Assembly (NCBI RefSeq): GCF_963678635.1
Contig: NC_087064.1
Location: 23,488,539-23,552,538, forward strand
DNA: 64,000 bases
DNA from: Symsagittifera roscoffensis
Lineage: Eukaryota > Xenacoelomorpha > Acoela > Convolutidae
Direction of reading: 5' to 3'
Below, piece after piece: positions 43,641 through 55,597 of this stretch. The position numbers and the translations under genes are program-made. The notes below the pieces were generated by a model. That model saw only the letters and a list, made by a program, of their open reading frames with translations, made no database searches and was not told the DNA's origin. Numbering within the stretch: position 1 is the first letter of the stretch; every line of letters begins with the position of its first letter.

Positions 43641-45689
43641 TTATAGTCATGTAACTCAGGTATTTATTTTTTTAGTTGAGCAGTATGAGTTGTTGCATTG
43701 GTTTTCAAAATATCTTTTTTTAAAGCTATAAAATAAATTGAGAGTTAACCAAATAGTTTTACAAAAAATTCCAAGAATTTTTTGCTAACAGTTTTGGAAA
43801 CTCAAAATTTAACAAAATTACAATATTTGGATTCAGATCACAAATTTCTCAATTTCAGTGGATTTTGCTGATAAGAAGACGTAAAATTCTTAGAAATTAT
43901 TGTTCAGAAAAGATCTTATAGAAAATTGAAAGAAAAAACACATATGGAAAAAACAAAAACTTCAGTTAATAAAGAGTATGAGAAACTGATTGATTTGATT
44001 CACTCGATTTTGTCGTATGTGGGGCAATCAAGAAAATTTGTCTCAAAATTGACGCATGCACTGTAGGAATTGACCGTTCAGAAAATGTTGAAAATCAGAG
44101 TGTTTTATTTGTTTAATCAAGCCTTTCCATCAAATACAAAACGTCAAAAAAATGATTTCTCTGTACCTTTATTACTTTGGACCTGGATATAATTTTGAAA
44201 TTGGACCAACAATTTTTTTTGGTGGCCTAATTTAATACTAAAATTCCTGTATGGTTTGTTTTCTTTTAAACTTCAAAATATTTAAACTTCATGCTGTTCT
44301 ATATGATGCTCCGGGATCTGTGAAGTCTACTACTCATAAGGATCCTGGTTTTTGTTATGTTGCACCTTAATTTCTTAGCTCTTGTTTTCTTGATCGTCTG
44401 ACTGGAATGCTTTTCTATTTATATAAAAAAACCTCTGCTTCAAAAGTGTATGCATTGTTCGGCTGTTAGTAATTTGAACCAGAAACTTCAGCAAAAACAG
44501 TAAACATCCTGAGTCTGTTTTTTTTTGGATATTGAGTATAATGAAACCAATATAAGAAAAGGAAAAGGAGATTACAAAAATGGGCACACTGTGGGATAAT
44601 CTTTTCCTCCTCCCAAAAAAATCAAAGCAACATTTCAATCTGCTTGCTCTACAAAGCATCTTCTTCAAAACAATTGGAGCAACGGTTTCAAACTTGAGCA
44701 GAAGTTATGAAAAAAGTAAAAATTTAACAGCAATTTTGCAATCAGTCATTACAATCTTGGATTACTCTCATATCCAAAACTCCGTAAATTGATATTCAAA
44801 GATGAGCAATATGATTGCAGGTGTAGCAACTACCCATTTTGTAAATTAAAAAGTCTTCACTGAGAAAAAAAAAAGCGTTTGCATACAGAATATGGACTCG
44901 GTGTTTTGTTAATACATTGTAAATCATTTTAATGTTTTGGTGTTCTTTTGTGATTTATAAATTAAAATAATAATTTTTATCAAATATTTCATTCTAAAAA
45001 TATGATGGAAGATAAAAGTGACCAGCAATTCAATTTGGGAAGTTTTGGTTTTGACGATGTGAGTCATGAGTGAAAACATAGAATTTTTCGGACGCACGTT
45101 TAATAGATCCGTTTTCAATTGTCTTTGCCGATTTGTGTCAAGGTTTTATTACTTGCATGTGCAATTGTTCGAAAAACGTTATCCACTACTTTTATCGAGT
45201 GAATTCGGTCTTAATTTACCATCTCCAGAGCTAAGAAAAAAATAATTTTTTACAAGTTGGTTCAAGTGGATCTGGATAGTTACAGCTGATGTTTGATTGG
45301 TTGAAAATGAAAACGTTTCTACCAACTTTTGACAAAGTTTTTATCTTTTACAACCTTTTGGTGGACAAATTCAAGAAATAACTTTTATTTTCTCAAAAGA
45401 GTTGACTTATTACTGATTGAAAACTTTCCCAATAATGGAAAAAAAACTTGTTATTTCTTGACGATCTTGTAAAAAAAAATTGAATAAATTGAAGAGTTTG
45501 TAAAAATTGCTACTGCTGAAAGACACAGAGGTTTAAATTCAAAATTTTTAAGCATGCCTTGTTTCATCAAAGCAAATTGGGAAGAGATGTAGAACTACAA
45601 AATAAAAACATAGTCTTGCTCAAATCGCCGGGAGATGTTACTCAAATCGAAACAATAATTCAACAATTAAGTCCCCCATCTAATTTAGA
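43641..45689. other. AT-rich region with weak open frames
   Basis: It contains 44580-44792 on the plus strand (MGTLWDNLFLLPKKSKQHFN then LLALQSIFFKTIGATVSNLS), which may be another decayed element protein. Otherwise homopolymer-rich. Part of 43600-43900 is related to 37610-37860 (GTTGACTGATAAT, TTTGGAAACTCAAAATTTAAC). Confidence 0.35.
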
Positions 45690-46160
45690 ATAGTGGTATC
45701 AAGAGGCAACAACCATTTCTATGGTCATTTACTTGTTGACTTAACTCCAAAAACAGTTGGTTTGCTAAAATGCTGAACAAACAGTTGTTCAGTTCCAATC
45801 CAACTTTTTTTCCAACAGGAACAAAAACAAATTTTGTGGATGTTGAGCACACACTACGTATTAATTCTCTCAATCTTTCAAACATTTTCCCAAAAACTTC
45901 AAAAGCAACTCGTCTGGCATTGCCCAAAAAGTTTCATTCAGTTCCTCCGTGATCTTCCAGTATTTTTGCTACAAGAGGAACTACAACGTCTCGGAAAATG
46001 GACATAGTGAATTCTCGAAGAGAAATGTCAGAACATGTTGAAGTACTTCACTGCATAAAAAGAGATCTCGCCTACTGGCTTACAACTAATATCTCGTATC
46101 ACTGCAATCGTCATTGAATGATGAACACAGAATGGATTAATTTGTTCTAATTCTATACTC
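45690..46160 (+). pseudogene. Decayed Polinton-like coding segment, first copy
   Basis: Frames include VVSRGNNHFYGHLLVDLTPK then TVGLLK, and QLFSSNPTFFPTGTKTNFVD (45770-45952), with TTTSRKMDIVNSRREMSEHV near 45990. From about 45777 the sequence is repeated at 48657 onward. No domain recognised; the position just upstream of integrase suggests a virion-type protein. Confidence 0.4.
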
Positions 46161-47130
46161 TGTTTATGAATCACAAAATACGCTAATAATAAACAAAAAC
46201 AGGAACAAAAGCAGGAAAAGGGGGAATATGTTCCAAAAGAGTTTGATTCTGTTAGCAGTTCTCAAAATGCAAGATTGAGAACGAAAAAAATTAAGCATCA
46301 TTTTGATTCAAATTCTAATTCTCCCAGACTTAAAATGAGTCAGTCAGACAATATCATATTGGATAATTGCAACACACAAAAAAATCAATTGTAGATTTGT
46401 GTGCATTAAAGCGGAAAATTACCAATTTTCCAGATATTTACCTCACCATTTTGGATGCAACCCAAATTCGATCTATTCTTTTTATTAACAAAAATGCCAA
46501 ACAAAAGACAGTGGAACTTGGATCCCTTTCAAAATCTGAAAAAAAGGTAGAACTTAACATATTGTCTTTTAGGCGTAGAGCTGCGTACGGTTCTGTGCCA
46601 AACTTGGGTAAAGCAAGCGGTTTATCAAAAAAGACACTAGAACATTTTCTACAAACCCAGTCATCGTATAAAAAATTTGCTCCATCAATCAACTGTTTCC
46701 GAAGACTTCAAGCTTCTTCAAAACACATCATGGAAGTTTTATATCATGGAATTAGCTTTTATGGACAAACTAGCGAGTCAAAACAATTGAGTGAACTATT
46801 TGTTGGTTACTGTTGATGTGTTTTAGCGATTTGTCAGAGTTCAAACATGGAAACAAAAATTGCCGAATATACTTTGCAAGCTTTCAAAAAAGTTTTCTAA
46901 AAAAAAACACCCCTGAAAAACTTTGGGTTGACAAGGACACAGAAAAAGGGGGAACTTTCAAACAATTTTGCAAGGAGAAAGTCATTAACGTTTACTCATC
47001 AATCAGCAAAACATAAGCTGCTTTTGCAGAGAAAGCCATTCAATCATTAAAACGCGCAAACTAGCGCTTCATGGAAGATCATGATGAAAACTTTGTTCAC
47101 AAGTTACCGCATTTTGTGTCTACAATCAAA
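46161..47130 (+). pseudogene. int: Polinton-type integrase, copy 1
   Basis: The frame 46367-46816 encodes an N-terminal region (LSKSEKKVELNILSFRRRAA, then YGSVPNLGKASGLSKKTLEH) that precedes the catalytic core in element integrases. The core is split over frames: YLLVTVDVF (first Asp), then 46813-47016 with LWVDKDTEKGGTFKQF (second Asp), and after a stop AAFAEKAIQSLK (catalytic Glu), followed by EDHDENFVHKLPHFVST. So D, D and E are all still visible, but in three frames with stops between. With PolB nearby this is best read as the retroviral-type integrase of a Polinton. Confidence 0.7.
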
Positions 47131-47625
47131 TAGATCTGTTAAAAATTGACCTAGAATTTTCAATAATACTGTAATTCGAAACAATAAACCTCTATCAGAG
47201 TATAGAATGTGTGATAAAGAGTAGAGAAACCATTCAGATTCAAGCTAAATTGTTTTTTAAATTTGTTATCTGTCAATCACTTGTCATGGATGTTTTTAAT
47301 AATGAGCTAGTTTCTAATACTTTTTTTAAATTGTTACCCGAATAGTAGTGTTATCTCATTACAGTTTTTACACTTCAACAAAAACAAATGAAAAAAAATA
47401 GAGGTTGCTATTTCAGAAATATCATACCCAAAATAAACTAAAATTTAACTGAGGGAAAATTTACATTCATAGAATCTGAGGAGAAAAGAAAAATTGAACC
47501 GATGCATTTTCAACCAAGATTGTATCCAAGCATCAATGATTTAGTTGTAGCCACGAAGAACAAGACTCGAGCACATCTATTTCCACAGCCATTTTAAAAT
47601 AACGGAATTTAATTATCAGAACATT
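47131..47625. other. AT-rich spacer
   Basis: Between integrase copy 1 and the palindrome. No coding feature. Confidence 0.35.
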
Positions 47626-48131
47626 AAAAAAAGCTAGCCGTTCATTTACCTTAGGATCGATAAGTGTTTATTATTCAAAATTTTGGTTGTGAATTAATTA
47701 GAACAAAATCAAACAAGGGGTATATTGAGTGGAGAACAACCAGATTATCCTCAAAACTCCTACGAAATTATAAGAATACATCTCCGAAAAAGTGAAGGTA
47801 TAAAACCAACAGCACTGTACATGAATCATCAGTCGTTTACAAAATTACAGTTTAAAAAGTTATTAAAACTCTTTCCATAGTATCAAGACAGAGATTCAAC
47901 AACTTTTTAATGTGTAAATTTGTAAACAACTGATGATTCATGTACTGTGCTGTAGGTTTTAAGCTTTCACTTTTTCGGAGATGTATTTTATAATTTCGTA
48001 GGAGTTTCGAGGATATTGTGGTTGTTCTCCACTCAATATAATCCTTGTTTGATTTTGTTCCAATTCACAAACAAAATTTAGATTATTAAACACTTACCGA
48101 TCCTTAGGTAATTGAACGGCTAGCTTTTTTT
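47626..48131. repeat. 506-bp near-perfect palindrome (foldback element)
   Basis: The left end AAAAAAAGCTAGCCG (47626-47640) mirrors the right end CGGCTAGCTTTTTTT (48117-48131). The arms stay complementary through AAAATCAAACAAGG, GGAGAACAACCA, CTCCGAAAAAGTGAA and CATGAATCATCAG to a centre near 47878, leaving at most a few unpaired bases there. Each arm is about 245 bp with scattered mismatches. No clear target duplication and no ORF. Confidence 0.9.
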
Positions 48132-48234
48132 AATCTACTGATTTAAGAGTTAAATCAGGTGAAAAAAATTTTTTGTATCTGTAGGACTTAGAAGAGTTGT
48201 TCTCTGGTTCCGCAAGATTTCGAATAAATCATTT
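48132..48234. other. Spacer upstream of the GGG-motif ORF
   Basis: Short AT-rich stretch between the palindrome and the next ORF. Confidence 0.3.
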
Positions 48235-48570
48235 TTGAATAATGCTTCATACGAAACTTTTGATCCAAATTCGACTGATTTTTCCATTTTCCGAGTCAAT
48301 GGAAGACAACGTGGAAAAATTTTTGTGCTTCAGGCAGAAAACTCTTGGAACACTTCAACCCCTTTTATTAAAAAACATATAGTCCCAGGTGCAAAAGGGA
48401 TTGGAGCACACTTGTTTGAAATCTTCTCATCAAAGATTGGGGAAGTTGTTAGTGGACACAAAAAACTCAAAACATTTGCAAAAGATGTGGAAGTAAAATC
48501 ATTTCGAAAACATCTGGGAGGTGGTAAAAAGATATCCAAACCAGACCCATATCTCAAAAATAGATCATAA
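48235..48570 (+). CDS. Small virion-protein-like ORF with LGGGKK motif (111 aa, possibly truncated)
   Basis: Uninterrupted frame MNNASYETFDPNSTDFSIFR ... HIVPGAKGIGAHLFEIFSSK then GEVVSGHKKLKTFAKDVEVK, SFRKHLGGGKKISKPDPYLK and a stop. A Gly/Ala-rich helix (GAKGIGAHLFEI) followed by a basic segment and a GG cleavage-like site is the layout of small minor-capsid or pVI-like proteins in Polintons and related viruses, where a cysteine protease cuts after GG. HLGGG|K fits an L-x-G-G-x pattern. The upstream start is uncertain because the frame is open in front of the Met. Family assignment is inference. Confidence 0.4.
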   Translation: MNNASYETFDPNSTDFSIFRVNGRQRGKIFVLQAENSWNTSTPFIKKHIVPGAKGIGAHLFEIFSSKIGEVVSGHKKLKTFAKDVEVKSFRKHLGGGKKISKPDPYLKNRS

Positions 48571-48656
48571 TAGAGTCGCTCTTGCAAAAAAACTTTCGAC
48601 ATTATAAAGGAAAGTGAATCAAAGTAGCCCTCTTTGTAAAATGCAAAAATAATGCA
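48571..48656. other. Short spacer
   Basis: AT-rich sequence before the second copy of the pre-integrase segment. Confidence 0.3.
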
Positions 48657-49714
48657 CAAACAGTTGTTCAGTTCCAACTGATTTTTTTTTCATCAGCAAC
48701 AGAAACAAAATTTATGGACGTTGAGCATACAATACGTATCAATTTTCTCAATATTTCAAACATTTTCCCAAAATAACTCTGCCCAAAAAAATTTTCCTTT
48801 GCCCAAAAAATTTTATTCAGTTCATCCGCGATCTTCCAGTAACTTTGCTACAAGGGGAGCATCAGAATCTCAGAAAAGTAGACATATTTAATTATCGAGG
48901 GAAATATCAGAACACAATGAGGACTTTCACTGCATAAAAAAAGATCTATTTTTGGCTCGCCTAAAGGTTTACAACTAATATCTCGTATCACTCCATTTGT
49001 CATTCAAGGATCGACGCAGTATGGACTAGTTTGTGCTCATTCTATACTCTGTTGATGAATCACAAAATACGCTAATAAAAAACGAAAACAGGAACAAAAG
49101 CAGGAAAAGGGGGAATATGTTCCAAAAGAATTTGATTCTGTTAGCAGTTCTCAAAATGCAAGATTGAGAACAAAAAAAATTAAGCATCATTTTGATTCAA
49201 ATTCTATTTCTCCCAGACTTAAAATGAGTCAGTCAGACTATATCATATTGGATAATTGCAACACACAAAGAAACAATTGTAGATTTGTGTGCATTAAAGC
49301 GGAAAATTACCAATTTTCCAGATATTTACCTCACAATTTTGGATGCAACCCAAACTATATCTATACTTTTTATTAACAAGAATGCCAAACAAAAGACAGT
49401 GGAACTTGGATCCGTTTCAAAATCTGAAAAAGGTAGAACTTAACATATTGTCTTTTAGGGGTAGAGCTGCGTACGGTTCTGTGCCAAACTTGGGTAGAGC
49501 AAGCGGTTTTTCAAAAAAGATACTAGAACATTTTCTACAAACCCAGTCATCGTATAAAAAATTTGCTCCATCAATCAATTGTTTCCCAAGACTTCAAGCT
49601 TCTTCAAAATACATTATGGAAGTTTTATATCATGGAATCAGCTTTTATGGACAAACTAGCGAGACGAAACAGTTGAGTGAAATGTTTGTTGGTAACTGTT
49701 GATGTGTTTTTGCC
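48657..49714 (+). pseudogene. int: Pre-integrase segment plus integrase N-terminus, copy 2
   Basis: Direct duplicate of 45777-46830 at an offset of about 2885. The frame 49343-49702 repeats the integrase N-terminal part (VELNILSFRGRAAYGSVPNL, GRASGFSKKILEHFLQTQSS) and stops at the first core strand (VGNC; next frame VTVDVF). The rest of the catalytic core is absent because a third copy begins here. Confidence 0.7.
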
Positions 49715-50410
49715 AAAACCAAAACTGGAAGGAAAACAAGAAAAAGAGGAATGTGTTCCAAAAGATTTTATTTCTGATTGCAGTGCTAAAAATGAAAGCA
49801 TGAGTGTTGTTCCTTTTGATTCAACTTTGAATTCTCCTAACAATAAATTGAGTCAGTCAGACCATATCATACTAGATAATTGCAACACAAGAGAATCATT
49901 TGTAGATTTGTGAGCAGTAAAGCGTAAAAATACAAATTTTCCAGATTTTACTTCAACATTTTGAAGCCACCCAAGTTCCACCTATACCTGTTATTAACAA
50001 GAATGCCGATAAAAAGTCAGAGGAACTTGGATCACTTTCGAAATCTGAACAGGTAAGACTTAACATTTTGTATTCTGTGCGAAACTTGAGTAAAGCAAGC
50101 GACTTATCAGAAAAAAAATAAGAACAAATTCTACAAAAGTAATCGTTTGGTTCACCAATCAAACGTTTCCGAAGACTTCAAGCTTCTTTAAAATATACAA
50201 TGAAATTTTTTAATGATGTACTTAGTTTTTACGGACAAACCATTTTAACAAAGATTTTCCAGCTCTTCCTAGATTTTCAAAGTCACTATGTTCTAGTTTT
50301 CGACTTGACTTTACATCAAGATTTAGCTGAACATTGGCCTCAGCCAAAACTTAGTGGAGAAAGCTTGAGATTAGAAATGTTGTTCCAAATCCTTTGGAGC
50401 AAGTAACGGA
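49715..50410 (+). pseudogene. int: Integrase N-terminal segment, copy 3, highly diverged
   Basis: It repeats the landmarks GTCAGTCAGACCATATCAT, GATAATTGCAACACA and AACTTGGATCACTTTCGAAA seen in copies 1 and 2, but with deletions (the RRRAAYGSVP-coding part is reduced). The frame 50200-50406 follows with YGQTILTKIF and ends at 50406. Confidence 0.6.
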
Positions 50411-50767
50411 TGTGATAGTTTTTTAAGAAATACTATCAAATGCTCGAAATGAAAGTTTTGGAATATTTGCTAATTTTCTATGATTGTCGAGTGTTTAGGT
50501 TTCTATGAAAATACTGAAGTTTTTTGGAAATTTTTATTGTTGTTCTCTCTGTACAATTTATTTTGTTTTTCTTCAGACCTAAGCCTCCAGTTGATTTCAT
50601 GATGCATAACTAAAAACCCGAGAACTTACTACAATCTAGATTGTAAAGCAGTATTCAATGACCTTGTCCCGTATATAAGAATTGTGTATGGGACTACGTT
50701 GGTTCAGTACTTAAATGCGCGTAAAATATTTGTTTTATATTTTCCATTCTAAACTATACAAAAAAAA
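50411..50767. other. AT-rich junction, no gene
   Basis: Separates the Polinton-like block from the 5.7-kb tandem duplication. Nothing recognised. Confidence 0.35.
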
Positions 50768-51689
50768 CAAATTCTTCGTTTTCAGATGTGAATTGGTTAA
50801 AAAGTGCAAAGATGTATAACTTTTCACTTGTGCAAATTGTTGAAAGAATTCCTGAGCTCAAGATTAATTAAATTGAATCATACCCCTCTAATAAAGTTCC
50901 TAAACCAACAAATAAACTTTTGCAATGATCAACTCAGCTCCGAGCAACGATAAAGAAGAACACAGGATCAGGGTTGCACGATTGGACAAAAATTACTAGT
51001 TTTCTGTTTTTTGGGTTGAAAAAAAATAATTTATTCCTTCATAACAAAACAAAATTGGCGGACGGTTCTCAGAAAACTACAAAACTTATAATTTGTATGA
51101 TAAATCTAAACAATTTATTTAGCATATTTTTTTTTCAAATTTTACCTGAAAAACTTGTATAATAATCATGATATGCAAGTTTTGAAGTTTATAAAAAATT
51201 TTATGTAAATGTGCATTTTTTAAATGTCAGTGTATAATTTTGCAGTAAATTTATTGAACGATCTAGTGACTTATATACTATCTATTTAAATCAGTTTTTT
51301 TCTCAATAGTTTGCTTTTTTCGAAATTTTACTAATCTTCAGCTAAATCGAGTTTGAGCAGTCAGCTTACCATATAAGAAAAATCAAATTTTGAATTAGAT
51401 CTAGATCCAATCTTGTCGTGTTTTGAATCTTTTAAGATGAAATTTCTTTTTTTTGAAAAATGAATATCAATTTTTGTACAAAAAATTTTTCCATTGACTT
51501 ACCATGAACCGAAAAACATAATATAACACCTTTCACAATCTACAAGTTATTACCAATTAAAATTTACCAACAAGGTTACACTTGCTGAGATTTTTGGGGG
51601 AAAAATTAGGTTTCTACAAAAAAAAAAAACATTTTTCTTACCATCCTTTTACCATCACACAAACACTAAAACCTAATTATTTCTATTCT

Positions 51690-52150
51690 TTATCTTAATA
51701 CAATGCAAATTTTAATTTGCAAGTTCTATTCACCTTTACACAATCTTTATTATACATATCGGGGACAACGAATGTTCTCTTCCCTATCTTAAAACATGGG
51801 TGTCTTCCTGGACCCCCCTTCCACTTCACCTCCAACATCTCTACTATTGCCAATTTAGCCCGCCGGCGGTGACAACATTGAAATGATAGAGTACAGGAAC
51901 TCAATAAGAAGACACCTATGAGCTCTAGAGAACAAAGGCGCGTTGGAGTGTTATCTGGATAGCATTATTAAAGACACTACGATGAAAGAGAAATCTTATG
52001 CAACACTGGTTTCATCGGAGATGCACACAGAACGTTTTGTTAGGTCTATTCGAGAAAGGAATGAAGTTGACCGCGAAAATACATGCTCCGAAGTCTCTAT
52101 CGTATGAAAGACTGAGTTGCAGCTCAGACTCACCCGTTGCATGGCATTAT
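51690..52150 (+). pseudogene. Segment present only in unit 1
   Basis: It contains fragments such as SYERLSCSSDSPVAWHYCLW in one frame and is absent from the corresponding place in unit 2, which joins CTCTCCCTAGAAGAGTACGA directly. Either an insertion in unit 1 or a deletion in unit 2. Composition matches the coding element. Confidence 0.5.
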
Positions 52151-54480
52151 TGCCTATGGAAGAGTACGAAGAAAAAACGAGGTCAAAAGACAAAAAACTG
52201 CTCGTGAAGATGCATCTTGATGATTTGCAAAGGAACAGCAATGGAGTGCCTAAAGCGGAGAGAAGTTCTCGGTTGTGTCGGATTCTTTTTGGGACAAATT
52301 TTTGGGCACACGCTCTAAACACCTGAGCGAAGATATTGAACGAAGGCCTCGAGCCAAAGCGAACACTATTAATACAAACGCTCGTAGATATTCATCAAAA
52401 GAAAGTGAACATGAAAAAACCAGTGAATTTGGAGATTCGAGGAAGATAGATGGAACCGCCAGGTTTTCCGACAAAGAGTTCAGACTCACGAAAAAATCTA
52501 CGGGAGCACTTAGGAAATCCATTGATTATTGTGGGCCGATCAGAAAGAAGTCGTACCACTATGTGTCTGGAAGTGTTAGAATGGCCTATAACTCTTTGAT
52601 CGAAGTGACAGGTGATTGCTACTTTGATTACATGCAGGCAGTGTTGCTGAGACTCTGGGTGCCTGGAACATCAACATTTAGGAATATTCAAGTCAATAAA
52701 TCAAGCTAGGACTTGTATTGGAAGAAAAGGTGGCTGCACTTTCCAAACCAAAACCCAATAGTAGTGTGGAAATCGTTTTAGGATCCTCGGATTAAATACT
52801 GAGAGCACGTTTAAGGTTGTGTCGGAACTGATAAAGCTATCTTGATCCCCGAGTTCTAAAGCCGACACGATATTGCGAGCAACGCAAGATGTTCAGATTG
52901 AGTTGACTCCTGATTGCAATTTGCGCGATCTAAAAACCGTGTAAAATCTAGCATCAATCGAGAACAGATGCCTGGCAACTGGAGGATTGAGTCAAACTTG
53001 GTAACTATCTAGCGAAAGTCTGAGCACTGGAAGGTCACTGCGTGAAGCCACTTGCGAAGCAGCATAGACAATTAATAATAATGTAGCGATGAAAACGAAG
53101 ACCGAAACAAAGTTAGTTCCAGATTGTCATAGAGGAACTAAATTGAGTCTAGTGACTGCACCAGGGTACTACAGCAGGTTTAATTCTTTGGAGCCACCAT
53201 TGATTCTAGAACATAAGCATGAGGTGGTTACGGCAATCCAGGTTGAAGTGTTTTCGGAGTATTGCAGACCGAGCAGAAAAAAGTCTGAAAATTGAGAGAA
53301 GCAACCGAAGTGGAAATGAGCCTCAGGCAGAGTGAAGCGTTTCATAGGTCCTCAGGAATTCCAAACCTAGTCGTTTCGAATAGGGCTCCTATTTGCAAGG
53401 GCCGGTATCCAGTACACTCCGTATGTGACGATCACGAGGACTATTGTAGATTAACTTTTGTCATGCCAAAGTGCATAAGATTTGCGAGAATGTCAGAAAA
53501 ATCTTACGAGTGGCTCTGCAAGTTATTTGCCGCAGTTGCAGAGAGAATTAGTGAAAACTTGGAACCGATACTTGGAAAGACGTTCGTGGGATTTGCTAGT
53601 TGGAGCTTCAGTGGTTTCGAGAGAGAAGCAGAGAAGATCATCAGCGACGGATTACAATGCAGTAGATGAAAGTGATGGAACTCAGAGAATAGTGATGGAG
53701 GTGGAGGCTTTACTGGAAGCGTCGGAGCAACTGAATTGGATTAGAATTAAGCTGACGCATGATGAATTCTCATGCCACTGATTGTTGCAATCTTGGTGGT
53801 ACCCTGTACGTAGTAAACTGGTGTTGATCTGAAACTCTGGATAGCTAATAGTCGGAATAAGGATAGCAGTTAAATGGCTGAAAGCTCATATCAGAGAGAG
53901 CAACAGACAAGAAGCACCGACCAAAAGTTTTAACCGCCTGGAAGATTTAGATACTTTCGAAACAATTTATAAAAACGCTAATTTTTCCGTTGGATGTGAA
54001 GGAGTTATGTGGACAAAAGACAATTATTGCCATCGTTCAGAACCAATAATAACGCCTGGTTGTACGAATATGCTAAAAAAACATATGTCGAAACATAGCA
54101 GAAATTACAGTTCATTCCAGCTGGACGTAGGATCAGAAGCTTTCAAGCGAGCTTTGGTGACTAATTGTACGGCAATGACTACCGCAGTGAAAAGAGACTT
54201 GAAAACGATCAATTGTGATAGCCGAGACAAAGAAGAGACGTTGGATATGATGAGTGAGTATCTGGAGAGAAACGTGAGGTTGCGCCTTCACAGCAGTTTC
54301 TTCAGCAACAAAAAATATTGTTGGAAACAAAGGGTAGAAGAGCAAAGGTGTTGGAAGACTGCCTCCAAAAGCGGCGATTAATAGTTTGGAGGACACTGAA
54401 ACCAAGAATGCGGAGTCGATGTCACAGTAAGAGGAGATGGAACATTGCTATTAGCTGAAATCCAAGATGCAGAAGGAATA
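52151..54480 (+). pseudogene. Decayed coding element, unrecognised, unit 1
   Basis: A less AT-biased stretch has a mosaic of open frames: 52275-52709 (GALRKSIDYCGPIRKKSYHY, then VSGSVRMAYNSLIEVTGDCY), 53089-53295 (TETKLVPDCHRGTKLSLVTA), 53292-53669 (PICKGRYPVHSVCDDHEDYC), 53482-53781 (RSWDLLVGASVVSREKQRRS). A longer frame from about 53860 reads AVKWLKAHIRESNRQEAPTK, then NFSVGCEGVMWTKDNYCHRS and SEYLERNVRLRLHSSFFSNK to about 54380. It looks like one ancestral ORF of 600-700 codons broken by indels. Regular Cys residues could suit an envelope or virion protein, but I recognise no family. Confidence 0.5.
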
Positions 54481-55161
54481 TAAGAAGAAATCAGAAGTTA
54501 TAGAACATCTAAACAACAAACGTCAGAGAAAAGATGTGAAAAAAAAACACAACAAAGAGGAGCAGATAAAAACTCAAAATTGTTTGGTTTGAAAAACAAT
54601 TGAATGAGCAACCTAGCTTATTGAATTTAAAATTGAAAATTGTTCGGCAAAAAATTGGTGATTTTTAATACACAGTTGCTGCAATTATGAGTTTGCGTTG
54701 TGATTTTTTTAGTATTTTTATAAACCTTTACTATTCATCCTGTGTGTAAAAAATAATTACATTATTCCAGCCTGCACGATAGTTTTATTCAATTAGGAGA
54801 ACTGTTTGCTTTGTGGTGACATGAAGAAAATTGAATAACCTCTCGAAGAAGGCGATTGTTTCCTTGTTCTCTTTAATCACCGAGTTTCTTGATTTCAATA
54901 TTCAGGGCCAGTAACAACTAAAACTCCAGAGAGGACTAGACATTGTATATTATTTTCAGTTTAGTGGTTGGCAGGACTGTCCTGCGTTCTATCACCTTTT
55001 AAACGTAGGAGAAAAAGTTTTAATTTGAGAAAATGACATTGGATGTCAGAAAAGAGAGTTTATTTTAGGTTGCATTTTCAGAGTGCAGATTGATTTGAAC
55101 AAAGTGTTGGAAGCTCGTAGCGATGTACTTTGATTCCACTTGTAGCACGTAGTTATTCGAT
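54481..55161. other. Non-coding 3' portion of the element, unit 1
   Basis: Stop-rich sequence between coding remnants; near-identical to 59850-60530. No feature recognised. Confidence 0.35.
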
Positions 55162-55374
55162 ATGATGGGGATAAAGTTTTGTAGTGTACTTATTATACAC
55201 TCTGTTCGACGTCACTGTACTATTATGACGTGTGACTCAATGTTCAATGACGACATTGACCGGGTTGTCCGGCGAGTGTGCGCTATTTTACCAGAATGTC
55301 ATCGACTTGGTTACAATGATGTGGATTTTAGTTGGAAAAGAGTGACCGTACCATATGTCAAACACGATGATTAA
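55162..55374 (+). CDS. Small ORF conserved in both units (70 aa)
   Basis: MMGIKFCSVLIIHSVRRHCT ... DDIDRVVRRVCAILPECHRL then NDVDFSWKRVTVPYVKHDD. The counterpart at 60529-60741 is also open with only a few substitutions (CGVLIINS, TYDSMFND, DLSWKRVIVP). Not recognised. It may be a short exon or leftover of the element; lack of stops in both copies is weak evidence because the duplication is recent. Confidence 0.35.
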   Translation: MMGIKFCSVLIIHSVRRHCTIMTCDSMFNDDIDRVVRRVCAILPECHRLGYNDVDFSWKRVTVPYVKHDD

Positions 55375-55597
55375 CCACGTTAGATGTAGCTGGAAAAAAA
55401 AGATTTGGTAAGGGTTACTTTGAATTAAAGTAAGTGTTTCTTAAAATTCGAATCAAATAAAAACACATGACGGCTCTAAAATTTTGCAAAAACTGAAAAC
55501 GGCAAAAATCAATGAGTTGATTTTCGTTGTTAAACAGAAGACGATGCTGTCTTGTAGAAGGCGGAAGATATTAACGTGAAGAACGAACAGAGAAAAC

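Noticed and set aside
32500-50400. Search for Polinton terminal inverted repeats and 6-bp target duplications around the PolB/integrase block
   Set aside because: No convincing matching termini were seen by eye; the block is too rearranged.
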